Program-made: the position numbers and the translations under genes | The notes under the pieces: model-generated | Database searches by the model: none | What the model was told of the DNA's origin: nothing | The model's input: only the letters and a program-made list of their open reading frames with translations | NCBI RefSeq assembly: GCF_020085105.1 | Contig: NC_058064.1 | Coordinates: 19,569,323 to 19,633,322, forward strand | DNA length: 64,000 nt | Reading direction: 5' to 3' | DNA from: Siniperca chuatsi | Lineage: Eukaryota; Chordata; Actinopteri; Centrarchiformes; Sinipercidae | Part shown: one piece after another, positions 23,801 through 59,939 of the stretch | Numbering within the stretch: position 1 is the stretch's first letter | Layout: every line of letters starts with the position of its first letter

Positions 23801-25798
23801 TCTGTAATTGGATAGTGGACTTCCTCACAAACAGACCCCTGACAGTTTGGATTGGGGGTCACACCTCCGCCACTCTAGTGCTCAACACCGGCGCCCCCCA
23901 GGGCTGTGTGCTCAGCCCCCTCCTGTTCACGCTGTACACCCATGACTGCAGCTCCTGACATCTCCAGTTTGCAGATGACACCACCATCATCGGCCGGATT
24001 CCAAATAACGATGAGACTTCATATTGGGAGGAATTTTTGCAGTGGTGCACAGAGAACAACCTACTGCTCAGCGTCAGCAAAACCAAGGAGCTGATCTGTG
24101 ATTTTAGGAAAAAGGAGGCAAAGACACACAGCCCTGTCTACATCAGGGGAGCTGAGGTGGAGCAGATGAACAGTTTTAGGTTCCTGGGGATCAGCATCAC
24201 AGAGAACCTGGCATGGTCCTCTCACGTCTCCGCGCTGGTAAAGAAAGCTTCTTAAGGAAACTTCCGAAGGCAGAGTTCTTGTTAACTTTTACAGAGGAGC
24301 AACGGAAAGCATCCTGACCGGAAACATCACACACCGGCAGGGGATGAGCACGGCCCGGGACCGGAGGGCTCTGCACCTAAAGGACAGCACCCACCCAGCC
24401 AGTTCACCCTGCTGCTGTCAGACAGAGCAGCTTCTCCCCACAGGCTGACAGACTGCTACATTCATCCTCAGCACTTCCCCACGCCAAAGAGTTTTATTTC
24501 TATGACTGCAACTAAATCTTGTTTTACACCCCTGTGTTGTAAAATGATAAATAAATGAACCTTGTACCTTGTGTAAGACCACAAATCACCTGTAAGCTTG
24601 AAATCATCATTTCTTGCATCTTTAAAGAGTAATGGAAACAAGCGACAAACCTCGTCAGTTTCACGGCATCACGAAGAGTAACAATATAGAAAAACACAAT
24701 GGCGTCTGTGTTGCTATAGACGCTGTTGATGGTTGCCATGGTTGCACCCATACGCTCCTCCGATGCACAGATGATGACAGGGATTACATTATCCGCCTCT
24801 GACACTCTCACTGCAGGAACTCGAGCTGCTCTTCCGAGGCTCTTCCGGTGATCTGGGAGGAATCAGGGAGGGGAGGTTGAAGTTGAGATTGTTTTGACTC
24901 ATTTTGGATGGTGTGACATAAAAAAATCAACCATGTGAAATTGCACTGCTTACAATGGACAGTAAAGTACACGAGTACAAACAACTGCGTGATCATTAAA
25001 ATCAGATGGAAGGCTGGCATTGCTCTGTATTTTTCTTATTGTCAACAAATCTCATAAAAAGACCAAAGCCAACAATATGTTTGTCTGTCTCTTAATATTT
25101 TCTGACTTCCCTACCTTCTGTCTGTGGCTCTCAGCCCTAAGCCCATTGGTCCCAACTGAAGACAGAAATCTTTAAAAACACCTCACAAATATATAGTTTC
25201 ATCTTTAAAAAATGCTCAGTGATTTCCTAAAACAGCTGGTCACTGTAGGTTTTAGCAAACATTATACAAATAAGAGTAAATAGTGCATTTGTAGGGGACT
25301 ACTTTCAATGGCGGATGAATCCACATTTGGTGCTCTAGTGAGTATTTGGGGCTGCAGGACGGTGGATGTGAGACTGAGTCAAAATAAACTAGTGTGTGTG
25401 TGTTCATGGTAATATGAATAAGAAAAATGTCACCCTGTGCAACAGTGTGGGTCACTGATGTGTTTTAATACAATGTTTTTGAACAACAATGGAGCTCTGT
25501 GGTACAGAGGAATAATATATAAAAGGTTTGGGACATACACACACAACACTTGTGAGTAGGATCAATTCATTGTTTGGTTTGGGTCTTTTCAGTGGATTTG
25601 TTGACAATAAGCAAAAATATATAACATTGCCAGACTTATCCTTTAATGTGATGACACAATTTCATTTGCTCTATAAAGGTTTGAATAAAGCCTGCGGGGA
25701 TGTACCTGAGAGTTTGGGCCGAGTGGAGGCTCTGAGCAGTGCACTGTGCAGGAGGAGACACACCATCAGCACCAGCAGCACCAGGAGCACCTGGTTAA
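17841..25798 (-). CDS. glt8d2: Glycosyltransferase 8 domain-containing protein 2 (start exon not found)
   Basis: Predicted type II membrane enzyme of the GT8 family, acting in the secretory pathway; the acceptor is not established. Exons, in gene order: 25798-25706, 24852-24651, 22976-22859, 22716-22632, 20963-20851, 20223-20057, 19117-19005 and 18019-17841. All have AG/GT borders, and phases join without a break to a TGA at 17841-17843. Domains: a Leu-rich signal anchor ([20 protein letters not shown]), [20 protein letters not shown], the metal-binding DxD motif in [60 protein letters not shown], and C-terminal [14 protein letters not shown] to FIPDPSGRF. About 357 codons are found. The human protein has about 349 residues, with the anchor preceded by about six residues, so only a tiny first coding exon is missing. 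RMGATMA and YSNTDA favour GLT8D2 over its paralogue GLT8D1. An antisense LINE sits between exons 2 and 3 of this list. Confidence 0.92.
20580..20838 (+). repeat. Possible retroposon in glt8d2 intron
   Basis: Lies between glt8d2 exons 20223 and 20851. Pyrimidine-rich, with TATTTAAGCCC, CTGCCTGCCTG, AATAAATCACTGAAC and GCCATGACA. It resembles the 7450-7805 insertion in style. Family unknown. Confidence 0.3.
21459..21720. repeat. AT-rich low-complexity tract
   Basis: Simple TATATAACATAC-type sequence in a glt8d2 intron. Open frames here consist of Tyr, Leu and Ile only. Confidence 0.8.
23088..24570 (+). mobile_element. L2-like LINE, decayed copy in glt8d2 intron
   Basis: Antisense to glt8d2. 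It reads a linker ([24 protein letters not shown]), RT motifs with stops and frameshifts ([99 protein letters not shown]), and then the same 3' end as 434-680. FADD is the catalytic position of RT. The end near 24540 (AAATGATAAATAAATGAACCTTGTACC) looks like the 3' tail. It differs from the 8.9 and 35 kb LINE family. Confidence 0.85.
25001..25650. mobile_element. MITE-A, most complete copy
   Basis: The two ends are inverted over about 50 bp. The left end is GGAAGGCTGGCATTGCTCTG, then TTCTTATTGTCAACAAATC. The right end is GATTTGTTGACAATAAG, then ACATTGCCAGACTTATCCTTTAA. The interior has no transposase. Partial copies lie at 383-414, 2812-3000 and 6678-8148. It sits between glt8d2 exons 24852 and 25706. 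Confidence 0.75.
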
Positions 25799-25926
25799 CT
25801 GAAACACAGGAAGAGGCAGTCAGTTCTCTCAGTCACAAGAAGTCTTGCTGTTTGTTTTCCAAGTTTCCAAAGAATATACCCCACAAAACATCAGTAGGGC
25901 CACATATACATTTTTTTATTATTGAT

Positions 25927-26100
25927 TAATCGCTTCTCCTTTTTTCAATTGTTTTATCTAGAAAATGAAAAATGCCCATCACAGGGTTACAGAGCCCGAG
26001 GTGACATCTCCATATTGCTTGTTTTGTCCGACCGACAGTCCTAAACCCAAATGCTCACCTTTTAGAAGCTGGGACACTGTTTTGCATTTCTGCTGGATAA
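25927..26100 (+). mobile_element. hAT-type MITE fragment
   Basis: GAAAATGAAAAATGCCCATCAC, AGAGCCCGAGGTGACATCTCCA, TTGCTTGTTTTGTCCGACCGACAGTCC and AACCCAAATGCTCA follow the order of a common fish element, also present at 43184-43460 and inverted at 42325-42570. Confidence 0.65.
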
Positions 26101-26103
26101 ATG

Positions 26104-26360
26104 ATTAAAGAACTAGTTTGACATGAAAAAACACTTTTTTGCTTTCTTGCTGAGGAGGCTGATACCACTCCCATGTCTGTATGTGAAGTACGAAGCTGGA
26201 ACAAGGCTAGCCGTTTCCTCCTGCTTCCAGACTATGTGCACAGCTCGGCTAATTGCCTCTCGGCTCTTGCTCCATACCGTACTTAACGAACAGACATGAC
26301 ACTGTTATCGATCTTCTCAAACTCACAGCAAGAAAAATATGTCAAACTATTCCTTTAATC
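26104..26360. mobile_element. MITE with TTAAAG-AACTAGTTTGACAT inverted ends
   Basis: The left end (ATTAAAGAACTAGTTTGACATG, later TTTCTTGCTGAGG) and right end (CTCACAGCAAGAAAAATATG, then TCAAACTATTCCTTTAAT) are inverted copies. The interior contains GATACCACTCCCATGTCTGT, typical of a frequent teleost MITE (recalled). Non-coding. Confidence 0.7.
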
Positions 26361-28590
26361 AGTTAAGTTATTACCAAAATTGTTGTTTTTTTAGCACTAA
26401 CCATCAGAATAAAAAGCTGTGTAAACTGAGCTGATATTTTACTTTTTATTTCTTCTCACAGCAGCAGAAATACACACTGTGTTTCAGGCAGACCAGAGAG
26501 AAAGGAGGATCAAATACCCATCTGCAACCAGTTCCAAGCCACTCTTATCATTTCTGGCAGCTCATTCAGATGCCGTAACTAACTCTGCACAGTATGCTAC
26601 CTGAGCAGCAGTTTTACACTGAAATATTCAGGACTTACTGTCCCAGATCAAGGATAGCACATATGTATTTCAAATAAAAACCAACATTTTATAATCATTC
26701 TTAAGCTGCTGAGGATCCAGTTTAAGTTGTGTAAGTTTTTTAAAAACTGAACTTTCTGCTTATTTTTCTAGCATTGTTTGGGTTGCTCAGTCAAGTTTCA
26801 TCAGCCCATGATGGACAGCACAATTTTCTCAAGAAACAAAAATCTTAAGGTAGAATTAAAATATTACAGTCAGGTAAGGTAAGGTTTCAACTTGAACACA
26901 ACGGCAGTTGTTCCAGTTTTTGTATCATGACACATTTAAAGCGTGCTTTATTTGTAAAGTTTCATTTTGGAACCAAACTCCTCTCATTCACTGCATTCAG
27001 TTCACACTGCTGTTCACACACTGGATGGAATCCTGAAATGTAACTCCTTACAGCCCGTCATCTGGTTACCTCATCATACCCTCCCCCGGCACAAACACCC
27101 TATTGGTGCACGTGCATGGGTGCTCTCAGGCTCCCATCCCTGGTGAGAAATTTGGGGGTCGCTTTACTGGTAATGGCTGCACCAGCTAAACCTCACTTTT
27201 GACGCAACGCAAAGCTTATACTGTAGTCGATATGAGTGTTAAACCACAAGCAAACAACTGAGTCTGTTAGTGTTACTGCAGGAACAGAAGACAAACGCTC
27301 TCCTGTCAATGTACACCACCTGGGACCATAAATCAGTCATATTACATTTGAATTACATTTTATTTTCACTTACTTTTTCTCAGAAGAGCCATATTTCATG
27401 TTTGCTTCCAGCGACATCTGCAAACACCCACACAGAAAGAGAAATAGAGGGCTATTAAGTCACTTTTAGAGAAACAAAAGATGAAATATTCCTTGGCCTT
27501 GATAATGATGTATGGAGGGTTGAAGGATCTGGCCGTTCCTTCAGTGAAGCACTAACACTGAAACCTGGCAACACAGCTGAAAGTGACTTAAAAAGCCTTT
27601 GATAAAGTCTTGATTAAGATGACAGGTTTCATTTGTTTTTGCACAATTGTAGAGGAAAGGAGAAGAAGCCTTTCACAAAACATGGCTACGGGTAAACATG
27701 GCTAAAGAATCAGGTTTCTCCTGCAGAGATCGAACTGGGTCAGCCTGGTTGTTCTTAGTCCCTTAACCTGAAGAAGGACATCATTACTGTGAATGTCTGA
27801 AATCATCAGATGACTACGCTTTACAAGTGTTGTAGCTCTTAGCTGTGGAAGGAGTGGAGTAAAAGGTTTTAACACAATTTGACACAATTAAAACACAAGT
27901 GCAAAAATGGCAGAACTGCACAAAGTAGCTTTCTTTTTACAAAAACAAAGTATTAAATAGTTCCAATGCTGTGTTTTGAATATAAAGACAGGATTCTTGA
28001 AGTTCTCATTTTGATCTAACCCTCCAACTGCTTTCTGTACCACTGTGACGCCTCAGCTAGATTGTTCCTGGAAATAGCAGATTTCATGTGTACGCGTAGC
28101 TGAGTTTCCAATGGTCTTGAGACGGGGAAAGTTCCGCTGTGACAGCAGCACACGGGATGAGAGAAACGGACACTAAGTAGCCTAAATACAGTAAGTCTAA
28201 ATAAGTCTGTTTCCACAGCTGACCGTTTGTTAGGCGTGTAAGCCATAACTGACTCCGATTTATATTTACTCACATCTCTACTTTCAAACACATACTATTG
28301 TCACTCTCACATACTGTTTTCATTCTTACACTATATGTATAACATCCATATATTTGAACTCTTACATTTACAATCACTCTCCTCACATACAGTACATCTG
28401 TTGTAACCCTCACGTGGATGTATTATAGCCCTTTTTTTTTTGCAGTACTTGACTTTCATTGGCAAAAAGTCAAACTGTTTCTCTCAGACTCAGGAAATAC
28501 TGTACCTGTTCTCTATTTAATTCACTGCGGTGGAATAGCATTTCTCTGCAATTCTCTGTGCAATATTTAGTTTTCCCACGTTAGTTTTTT
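26361..28590. other. Gene-less stretch upstream of glt8d2
   Basis: The missing glt8d2 start exon and promoter probably lie here or nearby, but I could not place them. A 91-codon minus frame at 28016-28291 (containing ETQLRVHMKSAISRNNLAEA) has no recognised relatives. Confidence 0.4.
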
Positions 28591-28619
28591 TCCTATTTAA
28601 TGACATTGATATTATATAA

Positions 28620-29033
28620 CTCCATTACTGCTGTGCAATATCTTAATAATCTCAATAAGCTACACTTAACTCGACAGTACATGCACCACTGCTTATTACT
28701 TATTACTTATTTTATTACATTGTATTATTATACTGTATTCTCATCATCAACCGGTAAACCCACTTGGTACTCCACACTTATTTTATCTTATAATTATACC
28801 CACCTGGTACTTAATGTATTTTCTGACCTGTTTTTATAGTGTAGTGTATTATATCTGTATATAGCTTTTATACTTTATATCCACTTGGTACTTAATTTAT
28901 CTTAGCTGTATTATAGTGTATTATATATTGATTTGCTTAGTACTTCTATTCCTGTGTGCACTGACGTGACAGTGAGCAGCTGTAACAAAGAGTTTCCCCT
29001 CGGGGATCAATAAAGTATTTCTGATTCTGATTA
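28620..29033 (+). mobile_element. L2/Rex1-like LINE, 3' UTR only
   Basis: The inverse of the 8.9-9.4 kb sequence: ACTTCTATTCCTGTGTGCAC, then AGTTTCCCCTCGGGGATCAA, AATAAAGTATTTCTGATTCTGATTA. The copy starts inside the 3' UTR and mixes parts of both 3' UTR modules of copy 1. Confidence 0.8.
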
Positions 29034-31429
29034 CTTGCTTACCAAATTAGACATTTTTTATAGTGTAGGATGCATTGAACAAATGCAAAGAGATGCTACA
29101 GATTCTTTTTTTTCCTTGGAGAGCATTGTGATCACATTCAAAGGATTTCTGTCAATCTCAAGATTTGCTGAAGACTGAAGAGACAGGGAAACTGTCAACA
29201 CAGCCTTGCAGCGTCCTTGTCTGGATGGATTTGATTGAGGCTTATTGAGGAGGGGATGGTTGGATTGCCTCAAAAGCTCGAAGCCAAGAGACACTGGACG
29301 ACACATGTGGGTGTATTTTGTCCAAAACCTTCCACCGCTTCCTTCCTTCCTGGTGCCGGGGCTTCATCAAGGGATCTATTTGCCTCCCAGCCTTTTAAAC
29401 ATTTATATAACAGCAACAGAAATGCTTACACAATGAATGACAGAACGCAGATCTCAACTGTCTCACAGCTTTGAATTCCTTCTCCGATTTTTCCTCATCT
29501 CTATCACCTCCTCTTAGATTCAGTAAGTATCGTTTCGTTGGCCTCATCATTTGTGCGTTCAGTGCAAAGTGGTGAAACCTCAGCAGGAAACAGCACACTT
29601 TAAGTTGCTCATCAGTTAAAGTAGCACACCTCCGGTGGTCTGTCTGCTTTTCATGTTTCAGCACTTCCTTAGAAACCTGCAGACTCTAACTGAACTTCAG
29701 CAGGCAGCCGACACGAAACAGAACATGCAGTTTGTGTTGTGCATTTGTTTCTGGTTTGTTTGTCACTGTTAGAGCAGCCCAAAACATCTGGAGCTGATTA
29801 GCTTCAGATACACTCCTTCCACAAGGCAGAACTGCCTACCATGCTGTCTCTGGCCTGTATTCCAACAGTCGGTAATCCACGGAAGACTCTCCAAATCACA
29901 GTGTGTACAATGTGTTCTCCAAACCCAATGCATTCACAGTCCCATTGTCAATGTTTTTGCAGAGTTGTACCACCAGATATGAACTCTCACATGATTTTAT
30001 GCCACTTGTATTATTTAGTTTTGTCAATTTGTCAAATAAATGATACTAATGTTTAAAAAACATTTTAAAAAGGATTTTTTTTAGAATGTCTCAGTGTTAT
30101 ATGATCTTTTTTGCTTCATTTTAATAGGTATTTTAATTACTGATTATGTAGCAACTAGCTACATAATCTACAAAACTAGTTTTTTCCTCATCAATGGGAG
30201 TTCCAGAAAGTTTGCACATAACTGTGTGTGTGTGTGTGTGTGTGTGTGCGTCTGTGGCGGATGGGGGGTTGGGGGTCCAAACCAAACCGCATAAGTCATC
30301 ACACTGCAAAAAAAATCCGAATCTGGATAAAACTGTTAACTTTTTCCGGACTAAATTTCACTCAAAGAGAAAAGGTCTGTAACATTTCACTGATTTACAA
30401 TGGAGTTCTATTGTTTGGGGGGAATTTTCTAGGGAAGAAATGTTTGAAACAAGCTAAAAGGAGGCACATCACTTCCCTCATGAGCCTTAATTCCAGAAAA
30501 GCACTGAACTGCACTGAAACATATAACTGTGTCATGCATCACGCATCTGCAGATTTTCCACTTTTTTTTTCCAGGTTAAAAGTTAAAAAGACCATTTTTT
30601 AAAAAAAGATAGACTTTTTTTTTCAGTGTAGCAGGACACAAAGTTCTCTTGTCTAACAATACAATAGGGTTGCATATATAGCACAAAATACAAGAAACAT
30701 ACAGTATTTCACAATATACAATTGACATATAGCAGCAACACGGTCAGTAAATGTGCACTGTAGAAGACAGAGATAAGTAAGGAGGTGTGTCCCTGTTGGT
30801 TTGAAATGTTAATTATCAAACCAATGACACTATCATTGTCATTTAAATTGGAGCACATTTAAAATGGCAGAAATGTCCTCACCAGAGAAAGAGGGTGGTG
30901 GTTGTGGTCAGTCTCATTCCTGGTGTTCATGGTCCATGTTGTAAAAGCTCTGAGGACTGAGACTCACCCTCACCAACAATCCCACTTTTCTCCTCTCCCA
31001 CCTTTTTTTCCCCTCCTTCTTCCCTCCAGATGTGACTCATCTGTCTCACCAGCGTTCTGAGCCCTCGCTGTCCTTTTGCCAGAGACTAGATTAGCTCACC
31101 CCATTTCACGGAACCGTAACTGATACTGAAAAAAGTGATTTCTGCTGTGAAAGCAGAAATTTACGGAGCGCGGGATGTGAGAAAAAACTTACCTCCCGGA
31201 CTCCGTAGTAGGCCTATCTGCTCCAGGCTTGTTACTTTAGCCACAATATGAGAAAAAAAATCTACAGTCATTGAAAATTACACTGACCCCACTCTATTTT
31301 AACCAGTGGGCTGTGACGTAAAGTGGAATTTATTATGCTAATACTGGGCAAATTACTTATAAGTTATAATAACTGATTTAAAACAGTTTGGGGGTCTTTT
31401 AGCGAGCCGAAGCGCACATCGTCATAAAA
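29034..31429. other. Intergenic stretch before ankrd16
   Basis: Contains a perfect 11-bp-arm hairpin at 30142-30168 and a GT microsatellite at 30224-30250. No supported gene. Confidence 0.5.
30224..30250. repeat. (TG)n microsatellite
   Basis: A TG run followed by CGTCTGTGG. Confidence 0.95.
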
Positions 31430-31449
31430 ACTACATTTCCCATAATGAC
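31430..31449 (+). promoter_or_regulatory. ZNF143/THAP11-like promoter motif
   Basis: ACTACATTTCCCATAATGAC closely matches the known ACTACAATTCCCAGCATGC-type site. It lies about 570 bp before the ankrd16 start codon in otherwise gene-free DNA, so it may mark the ankrd16 promoter. Inference from motif alone. Confidence 0.5.
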
Positions 31450-32015
31450 CAGGGTATCGCTCCGCTGGAAAGGACGATTAAAGTTTATCCCTTAATCAAC
31501 AGTGTGGGTCATATAAGTTAGGCTTGTGGATATAAGTGATATTGATCTACAAATTATTTGCTGGTCATTAATCGTGTTTGAATTGTTCAAAACAATTATC
31601 AAATCAGTAAATTGTTACATGTTTTTTTTTATCTTGATCCCCATGTAAAGCACAGTTTGTAACTGTTTTGAAACGTGTTTTGAGCTTACACTCATGCTTT
31701 ATATGTAAAATTCGTACATGTGAGTATTCCAATAATATCCTGTGTATTATATTATTATAATAATGATAATAATCATTTGTTTGTCTGTACATTTTTGTAT
31801 TGCTTTATGTATGTTAAGACCATAGACTGTAGGGTAAGATAGTAACAGTGTAAGGTTATGGTTGGCCACTTAATTTTTAGCTACTCTGCGAAAAAAAAAC
31901 CCTGGTAAACACTTCTCTCCAGCATGTCTTCTAGCAGCTGAGTTGAACGATGTCCTCTCCTTTTGCCCGGTAGGTTACTTTGTGTTCATGCAGCAGCTTT
32001 CCCCCTCCACCCAGC

Positions 32016-38789
<6,774 letters not shown>

Positions 38790-38903
38790 ACGACACCAGA
38801 GCGATACGTAACACAGATTTGCAATTGGCTCTGTAAAATTAATTTAAGTAACCTGAAACATTTTATGTGATTGCAGTCAATCAGTTTAGATTGTGTGGAT
38901 TAC

Positions 38904-38909
38904 AATAAA
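38904..38909 (+). terminator. ankrd16: ankrd16 polyadenylation signal
   Basis: A canonical AATAAA 115 bp after the stop codon, followed by a GT-rich stretch (TGTCCTGTGTAGTGT). Likely the 3' end of the transcript. Confidence 0.7.
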
Positions 38910-40049
38910 TGTGAACTTGTCCTGTGTAGTGTATTCTTGAGTGGGGACTTAAATCACATGACTTGAATTGAAGCCTCGCCTTAGTCTGACTTCGGTGCTA
39001 GTGATTTGAGACTTGACTTGGACTGCAATAACTTGAAAAGTGTCTCCAAAAATATCTTAAAACGGCCATAATGGTGTTTGTGGCCAAATGGCCAGTCACT
39101 CTGTTTGGAGAACGCTATGCGGTGAGGTTTGGACATGATTAGACTCGCTAAAGATAAGCTCACCTGCCTGTGTATGATTTTGTCTGATTGTATTTTGATA
39201 TCATCGTAACCCTCTAGCTTCCCAGCGCAGTTCTTGAGAAGTCACACACGAAAAAAACCCCTAAGCTTTAAACATCTGAAACCACTTCTGATAATTCCAT
39301 CGTCTTTTTGGCTGGCTGGTGCAAACTAGTGTATGCATGTAAATGTGTATGAAATAGGAATTTTTAGGTTTTGTCTTTGCCGCAACACTGCGAAGTGAGA
39401 CTACATTGCATTACACATCATTATACTTAATTTGGTGGTGGAATTCCTCATATGAGCTAGCGAGTTTCTGCTAAAATAGGTATTTTAAAATAGGTAAAAC
39501 TTAATTGAATGAGAGTGACCATTTATGCAACATGCAAGGTTAAGAAACACATTTAAAATGTAAGGGTAATGAATATTCAACGATCAACCAACATGATAAA
39601 TAACTTCTAATACTACTAGTTTAGTGGTTAAAGGTTATATGGTCAGAAAGCAAACCCATAAAACTTAAACAAAAAATCTTAAGAAAGCTAATTTTTGAGA
39701 AGCCCAGATGACTCAACTAATTCAAGACAAAGTGTTAAAAGTTATTTACTAAATACATAACCTGAATCTTAAGGAATGCACAGCACATTAAACATACAAT
39801 ACAACAAGGTGTACTGGCCGCCCTCTTGCATCTCCGCTTCATAAAACAGAAAGATTTTGTATTTCCACTCAGGTGCTAGGTTTTCAAACAGACACGTTGC
39901 GCTTCTTCTTCCGAGTGATTGACAGCTGGGAAACCACGCCCCTCGAGGCGCCTGACGCTGAATCGCAGCCCCTTCTCATTTGCAGCCCCGCAGATCTCCA
40001 TTTTCTTCTTTCCCGATATTCAGGAGCAGAAGAGTAAAGATTTGGAAAA
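38910..40049. other. ankrd16-gdi2 intergenic region and gdi2 5' UTR/promoter
   Basis: The first 100 bp resemble a dispersed ACTTGACTTGGACT-type repeat. From about 39880 the sequence turns GC-richer with several CpGs, as expected for the promoter and 5' UTR of a housekeeping gene. The transcription start was not determined. Confidence 0.45.
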
Positions 40050-58005
<17,956 letters not shown>

Positions 58006-59823
58006 AGGCGAATTATCGGCAACACTCCTGATCATCAAAGACAACGCTGCCGACAACTGAAATCTTACAAAAAATAGAAAACCTACACAAAAATGTACAC
58101 ACCAATGGGCTGGCTGATTATCCAAGTCAATGCTTTGCCCATTGAGGAAGTTCATGATATATAGAGAGATATGATATAGTATTGTTGGATAGGGTTCAGG
58201 GAGGGAGCTTTGCTTTGCTTTTATGGATGTTGCACTAAACACTGGTTATGCCTAATATACAGTAATACCCTACATTCTTCTGCTTCATCATGTTGAGATG
58301 ATGCATAGTCCAAAGATGCCAAATCAAATAATTAATAATCAATAGTTGCTTACGGGGGTCCATGTAATTTTATAAAAGGCATCTGGAAGATTCAAATATC
58401 TACACATCAGCTGTTTTGTCTCTGCAGGTATTTCTGTCATGTCAGTGGCTTGGCTTTGTAGGTCTGAATTCAATCATGTAAGTAGCTGAGTGTTCCTGGC
58501 AGGGTGTGGCAGCCGTGTGAGGTGGCACCTCAGCCGTCTTCTTATATTGTCAGATTTTGTAAAATTACAGTGGTTAAAGGGTGCAGGCTTGATATTTTTG
58601 TGTCTTTTGAACCCCTTTCTTGTCTAATCTCCAGTACAGCCCGGCACATACTGTAAGCCAAGCCACAAGGGCGACTGTAGTCCAGCGTAAACTACCTGAA
58701 CCTGTTTTCAACAGCCTGAGTTACTATAACGCATCAGAGGAGATATACTAGTTCCTGTATTATGCAAAGTGATGGACGACCCGAGCATTAACAGCAGATT
58801 GATGGGAAGTGTGGTTGACTGTAATTGCTAAAGAAGGACCAAATGTGTACTGCGGCAGTACTGAATTGATGAGAGCCCTGTGATATCTTCTGTTTTGAAC
58901 AACTTTTAAAAACATCTTGGACTCAAATGATTTCTGTACTGCAAAGTAAAAACAACTGTCAAAACCAAAGCTGTGTCTGATTGGTTTGTTCTTTCTAACC
59001 TTTCAGACTGTTTGTGTGGCGTGAACAAGGACACAAGTGAAATACACAGATTTCTGCTTCTCACAGCAGCTTTTTACTGATGGTGAGGCCAAAGATGAAT
59101 CATCCCTGAAACAAAGTAACTGGATATTGAATGACAATTGTATGATTTCAGGTTATAGAAGCCTACAACCATAGCCATCACAGTGAAGAAAGCACCTTCA
59201 GGATATTTGCATCATGATATTCAAATGATATTTCAGAACACTTAATTATTTCTGTTGGGTTTTGGATTCATGATTCATCGCACAGATAGCAACATTTCAT
59301 TTGCAGTTTGAGATTCCTGCCATAATCCAAGAAACGAAAAGTCTTTAAAAATTAAAAAAAAATCTGTTAGAGAGAGGAAATGTGCTTCATATATTTAAAC
59401 AGCTAAGGTTTTTGATTTAGATCTTTCTTACTCTCAGTGAGCCTCTCAACGGAACAGTTAAACTAACAATGCACCGCCAGCACCAAAACCTAAAAGGACT
59501 TTGTTTTTTACAGCTGGCACCTGAAAGCTCACCACCCTGTGCCTTTGCAAGTCACAGATTCATTAAAGGCCTGAGAATGTTTGAGCGGTACTGCACCTTT
59601 AACAGGTGCTTCTATTTTAATTAAGTAAAACAGATAAAATATTGAGAAGTCTGGCTAATTACATCAATTGCATTATGAAATATAATAGATGTCTTATGCA
59701 TAACTACACGATGTCCTGTGTATTACCACAGAACTGAGTTGTTCTGTCATACCTAACCTGGGGACCTCGGAAATACCACGAGAATACCTCTAAGTAGCAG
59801 CACAGGAAACGTCACACCTGTAA
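58006..59823. other. gdi2 3' UTR and intergenic gap to asb13
   Basis: Contains the gdi2 3' UTR. No canonical AATAAA is obvious, so the transcript end is not called. Only about 1.9 kb separates the gdi2 stop from the asb13 start, and no coding exon is seen in it. Confidence 0.5.
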
Positions 59824-59842
59824 ACTACGACTCCCACGATTC
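59824..59842 (+). promoter_or_regulatory. ZNF143-like motif upstream of asb13
   Basis: ACTACGACTCCCACGATTC, about 100 bp before the asb13 ATG, resembles the ACTACAATTCCCAGAATGC-type ZNF143 site with some mismatches. Probable promoter element, by motif only. Confidence 0.45.
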
Positions 59843-59939
59843 TCTGCTGCCTCTCCATTCGACACTTGCAGCGTTAGCTAACGTTTAGAGTCCTCTTCCC
59901 TCAGCTACAGCTCAGCACAAAGTGTTTCACCGGTGAAAC

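Noticed and set aside
26059-26100. Candidate start exon of glt8d2 on the minus strand (reads SQLLK before a GT donor, similar to the mammalian N terminus)
   Set aside because: The ATG at 26087 is in the wrong frame for the next exon, and the whole segment lies in a hAT-type MITE, so the resemblance is probably chance.
28016-28291. 91-codon minus-strand frame upstream of glt8d2
   Set aside because: No known relatives, no splice context, and the frame is not in phase with glt8d2.
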